Shown here: positions 59,291-64,000 of the stretch, piece after piece
How positions within the stretch are numbered: the stretch's first letter is position 1
Layout: every line of letters begins with the position of its first letter
Source: Gorsachius magnificus
Taxonomy: Eukaryota > Chordata > Aves > Pelecaniformes > Ardeidae
Length of the DNA: 64,000 nucleotides
Assembly: GCA_034008185.1 (NCBI GenBank)
Contig: CM067086.1
Span: 11,470,507-11,534,506, forward strand
Reading direction: 5' to 3'
The notes under the pieces: generated by a model
The model's database searches: none
What the model was told of the DNA's origin: nothing
Seen by the model: only the letters and a program-made list of their open reading frames with translations
Translations under genes and position numbers: made by a program

Positions 59291-62200
59291 TCTGAATTTT
59301 CTGAAAGACCATGTTTGTTATCCATGGCACAAAGCCAATTACATTCAACTGTTATAAACATAGTTTTGCTGTCAATTTTACTTACTCCTTTTAAGAATAC
59401 TTACCTACTAGAGGTTGACATTAATGTAATGAATTGAGAACATTTATTTTAGTAATATTCATTAAATAGGCAGGTAATAAAAAGCTGTTATAAAAGCACT
59501 AATTTAGGCATTTGCAGAATGAAGCATGTAAAAGCTCACAGCTTAACAAGTCAGCATTTACCAACAGAGAAAATTCAATCATTTAAATTATTTGCAAAGG
59601 CCAGCAGTGAATAATTGTTTCAGTCATCTACTGTCACGTGGAGAAATTAACGTAGTCATAAGGTTTGTTACAACAAACAAGTAGCCAAGCGTATAAATTG
59701 AAATGGAATTGCGTACATCCAGAAAGCTAACAGTTACATGACTGCTAATACCCATCAGATAGAACTCTTTTCAACATCTCTCATAGTGCTGCATTTTATT
59801 CTTGTTGAAATAATGTATTTTCTGATCAGTCCAAAGAACTCTAGAAGCATTTTGAAAATGATATGATAATCATGTATATAGCATAACCCTTCTTCCTCCC
59901 AAAGGCAATAAAATATGCTTTGGATGGGACATCTAATTCTGGACTCTTGATTCAGTTGTAAATAGCATTTTTTTTTTTCTAATATAAATACATTCCATGC
60001 AGCTCTACATTTCTATACTCATAATTCTCAGATGATGCTCCTCAGCAAGTTCACATTGTCAGTCACAGGACAGCAGGATAGGCAACATGCCAAGAAAGTA
60101 ATATGAAGATTTAAGTTTAAGAAAAATGTCCTTGTAATACTTGAAATGTTAGAATGTAAAAGCATGATATATTATGTAATTCAAGCGCACAATTGACATT
60201 GTATGATGATAGTTTGAAAGCCATTTTTAATAGTACTCTTGAAAATGTTACTAAGGAACAATATATTTTGTCTAAGTCAATTGCAAAAACACAGGTGACT
60301 GCCCTGCTTGTAGGGCAAAGCAGCTGAGTACACACACACATTGTTTATACTAATCTTATAACTGCCAAAGAGCAGAATCTTTTGAATGACGTAACATCAG
60401 CCTTAAAGTCACTTGAGTCCATTTTAGGACTCTAAAACCAGCTCACTGATAAGAAAAAAAGACAAGGAAGAGAAAAAGGCTGTAACTAAGGCCAGTTCAG
60501 TTCAGGCAGAATACATTAATCTCAGTCAGCAGCTATAGCACATCAGCTTCTACACAGGTGAAAACTCATGCCTCCTATTGTCCAAGCCTATTACATTTGT
60601 ACAGGAGAGGGAAGGAAGAGCTAGAGCATGAAGCTCTTTGCAGGGCCAGCTGGCTTGAATCAAAAGAAATCTTTAAACTCTGAAGAGTACTCAGGCTGCT
60701 ATATACAGATCTCGGAAGAGAAGTCTTAACAGGAAGCTTAAGCTGTCTCACAGTTGTACATCTGCACAAAGACGATACAGAAGTTTTCCATCACCCTCCT
60801 CCCATTGCCTGCCTAGAACTGCCCTCTCCATGTTAGCTTCCAGACAAGTCTGCTCTTCAGCTATCCCCAACAGCTGCCTCATCTCTTAGTACCAGTGACT
60901 GCCTGCAACCAAGTCTTTGCTTCCTTTTTGTCCCAAGTCCTCCTCCCATAAAAATGTAGGGTAAAACTGACTCTACCTCTATGGCTCTGGTGGAAACTGA
61001 TGCACAAGGATGATCGTGTGCCATCTGGTCTTTCAGGGAGGGTTGTGCAGGGCTGAGAGGATGTTACATGCAGTTTAGTCCCTAACAGAAGGTCCAAGAG
61101 GCTTAGGGATACTCAGGGTGGATAAGGATCTGCAGTCTGGCTATTAAGCTCTACCAAGCCCTCACTAAGCATACAGAAAATGCTTTTTTAGAATTTTTAT
61201 AATCCAGCCAAATTTGGATGGGTTTGAACAGTAAGGGTGGGGGGGACCCAGCTTCTAAAAGAGCTACCCTGCCAGGACAGTCAGATGATAAAGCTTTACT
61301 GTACACCACCTGAATTCTTTCAAGCATTGGAAAAAAAAAATCCTCTGCCACCTGGATGTATTCTTAGCAATTCATTAAAGGTCTGGAGTGAATTTCAGAA
61401 CAAATTTGGAGTGAAACAGACACATGAAAGGCCTCAGAAAAGTTATGCCTCTCAGACAGCAGTAATGAAATTAAATTGTAATTGCATCTAGTCAAAACAG
61501 ACAGGAGAACAAAGTATACATGGGACATCTTCAGAACAAAACAGATAACACGCAGTGATTTGATAAAAGTACATACAAATTTAAATAAGAATAATAAAAA
61601 AAAGAAACGCAGAAGCTTGAAAGATGGAGTAATCAGTATACCAGAAACATGAACATCTGAAACAGATTTTTCCTCAGCAATCAGAAGAGCCAGTAAAATA
61701 GTGTTCAGGATAAAAAGAGAGGAGAAAGCTGGAAATAGAAATAGGGATTTTTAAATTAAAAAGAGGGAAAGATGTCATCTCACAACCAACCCTGACAGTT
61801 TAGGGAGATATATGGACCACTATAAATCTTAACATAACTGGTAAAGATGTAATTTTCTTTGCTGCAGGTACTCATTACATGTATAGGAATTAAATTTTTA
61901 AACTAAAAACCTGAAATCAGTTTTTAAGAGTATCAGTGAAAGCATATTATAATATTATATTATTCTATGTGAAATAAATAAAATTAAATTAAAATATGGA
62001 AATTATTAAAAATTACATCTGACTATGAAGTTCTATGATTTATGGTACGAGAAATGGTTCTATATAAAACACTTAAAATATTCAATACTTACTGTAACAA
62101 GACAGCACACAAACTAGGATTTCTACTACATAGTCTTAATTCAGACATTTCAAAGAAGGGGCTCAAGTTCTTTGAATTAGGCTAACTGCCCTCCCACCTG

Positions 62201-64000
62201 TGTTAATCAGAATTCCACTTATACTTCCCTCAGGAACACAGAACTAATGAATACTCTGATGAATGGTGTTTAGAGTTAGTCAGAATGGTGAACATAGGCT
62301 GCATGTGATGTAAGGTTTATTTTCTTTTTCTCAGAACTGTTTTGTGAATGCGTGTGCATTTGTGCATGCAGGGAAAAGGTGGGGAAGCATCTCCTGAAAC
62401 AATGAGGAAATTGTTAAGACACCAGACAGCACTTTAGAGGAGATTCCAGACTTGGAAAGTTTTGTTCAATGACAGAAAACAAGTCCACTGGTTATTAGTT
62501 CCTTCTAATGCCCTCTCCTTGCTTGCAAGTCCTTATCTTACAACGATAAGCTATTTTATGTATTGCATAGTCATGCTGTAGAACTTGGACTGCAGCAAGA
62601 CCCAAGAGTGATAACGGGTATGAACAAGAAGAATTTTTCACAATATTGGTTAGTTGCAATCCTTAACTCAAGTAGGCTCATGAGCAGTGTGTTGGTTAAA
62701 ATCCTTCCACTCTTACTTTGTCCCTAAAAAACCCCAATTTATGTAAAACAAAGTGTTTTGCACAGTTAACTGATTCACAAACTATCACATTATCATAGTT
62801 CATTTAAGACTCACCTCTGAAAGGCCTGTATAATGTATTAAAAAAAGATTTAAAAAAAATTTTTTTTTAGGTTAGGTGGTCAGAATTCTTAATTTCTCCC
62901 ATTTGACAAGCACACTCAGGATTAGATTAATTGACGTCTGCTAGCTTTTCATATTTTTTTCCTCTTTGGATATGTTTTATCCAGCAAATCTTTTGTACTA
63001 AAATACTCTTCATATGGGTGAGTTAAAAAAAATAAAAACATTTTTGACTTAATGTATGTTTTCAGCTAATAGTGTGATGAACTTGCATCCATCTGGGGTG
63101 TTTATCTTAAGCCAGGAAACTAACACTCAGCACAACGTGCAATTTAGATGGAATGCATGACAAATCAGTGTAGGACTCACTGCTGACAATATTTTCCAAC
63201 AATGTTAAAGTAGCGGATGTTTTCACCTACAGTGTAGGATACAGTGTCCTCAAATCCAGTGACAGTGATACATTTTGAGGACATGCCAGATTATAAATCC
63301 TCTCTTTCTTTACACTGGTTTGCATAAAACAGGATGATCTGGATAACCTGTAATTTTGTAATCACAGTAAGGTTCTTTACTTCAGCTAAGCTAACAACCC
63401 CCCCTCCCCCCCTCCAAACAGACACACACTTTATTAGAACATAAAATTACTATTTATCAGTGGTATTAATTATTCACAAGGGAGAATCATCATCTCTTAT
63501 TGATTTTCTAAAAATTATCTGCAAGTAAAACATGTAAAAACATGTAGATGCCACAAATTTGGGTAGCAAAATGATGAATACAGCTGAGGAGCACCCACCT
63601 GCTGTCTGCATAGTTCCAGTGTATGTTCAGCTACTGCTGTGGCAAATAAAGCACTGAGAAAGACTACAAACCAAAAAGCAGATTTCCATCTTTTACACAC
63701 ACGAATTGCATAGCATCTTCTGTATCTGTAAAGGCAACACTAGATGTTCCAAGACTACTGAGAAGTACAACCCCAAATTATTTTCTCAAAGGTTAAAGTT
63801 TCCTGTAATATCATTACAAAGGACATTTTTGGACAGCTCTGATATAAATGGTTCAGAATAGACAGACATATAAGCCCCCAGATAAAATTGATAAACAAGT
63901 GCTTGAGCAACTTCAGTTCTCATTCCTTAGTCTATAAAATATTTGAAGAATTCTAAGAGTATCACCTGAAAGAACATTCATGGCTTCTAAAATTAATCAA

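Larger units (their letters stand above)
57834..64000 (-). other. IRAG1: Probable IRAG1 5' intron or upstream flank; N-terminal exon not found
   Basis: Neither a CpG-island promoter nor an exon resembling the human N-terminus (such as MPHIPEDEE) is visible. The stretch holds one CR1 fragment (59135-59290), an A/C-rich run (58668-58735) and a C-rich run (63399-63416). The region 60580-61110 is slightly GC-richer, but I cannot assign it. The missing first exon is most likely beyond 64000, since the human gene has very long 5' introns. Confidence 0.5.

Noticed and set aside
63602..63633. Possible IRAG1 upstream exon (GCCACAG ... CAG then GTGGGT, minus strand)
   Set aside because: Its phase would join the exon at 57833, but the residues AVAEHTLELCRQQ resemble nothing I know and the splice signals are ordinary. 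Not called.
63970..63990. Tiny ATG-containing exon-like piece at the window end (minus strand)
   Set aside because: Bracketed by TTTTAG and GTGATA, but its phase puts a stop early in the next exon.
1..64000. CRISPR arrays, tRNA or rRNA genes, prokaryotic operons
   Set aside because: I saw no direct-repeat arrays, cloverleaf-like sequence or rRNA segments. Gene structure is that of a vertebrate with GT-AG introns.

Overview
The window is vertebrate nuclear DNA and almost certainly from a bird. It has AT-rich introns, GT-AG split genes on one strand, CR1 LINE fragments as the main repeat, and a solo LTR of the avian ERVL type. I cannot name the species. All recognisable genes lie on the minus strand. 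They reproduce a block known from human 11p15 in the same order and orientation: IRAG1 (MRVI1), then LYVE1, then RNF141.

Layout from low to high coordinate. Bases 1-1400 are AT-rich with no exon I can support. Bases 1430-2115 are a strong CpG island, which by synteny is the RNF141 promoter and non-coding first exon. Bases 2160-5240 are intergenic. Bases 5446-15953 hold a complete LYVE1: six coding exons whose splice phases close to 310 codons plus a stop. Its 5.4-kb first intron carries two CR1 copies and an unclassified GC-richer repeat patch. Bases 15954-16260 are the LYVE1 5' flank. Bases 16300-22217 separate the genes and probably include the IRAG1 3' UTR. Bases 22218-57833 hold nineteen IRAG1 coding exons whose phases close to 823 codons plus a stop. 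The N-terminal exon(s), roughly 60-80 residues by comparison with the human protein as I remember it, are not recognisable up to 64000 and are probably beyond the window edge.

The genes are neighbours rather than an operon. LYVE1 is a Link-domain hyaluronan receptor of lymphatic endothelium and some macrophages. IRAG1 is an ER-anchored, coiled-coil substrate of cGMP kinase I-beta that restrains IP3-receptor calcium release. RNF141 is a RING-finger protein.

I found no sign of a new biological system. The observations most worth a second look are these: a sense-oriented solo LTR with an exact 5-bp target duplication inside a late IRAG1 intron, which could cut off the membrane anchor by early polyadenylation; a 31-nt A tract starting at position +3 of an IRAG1 splice donor; a near-perfect MARE/AP-1 site upstream of LYVE1; and an unclassified repeat patch with a perfect 12-bp hairpin. 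Protein comparisons are from memory of the human proteins; no alignment was run.
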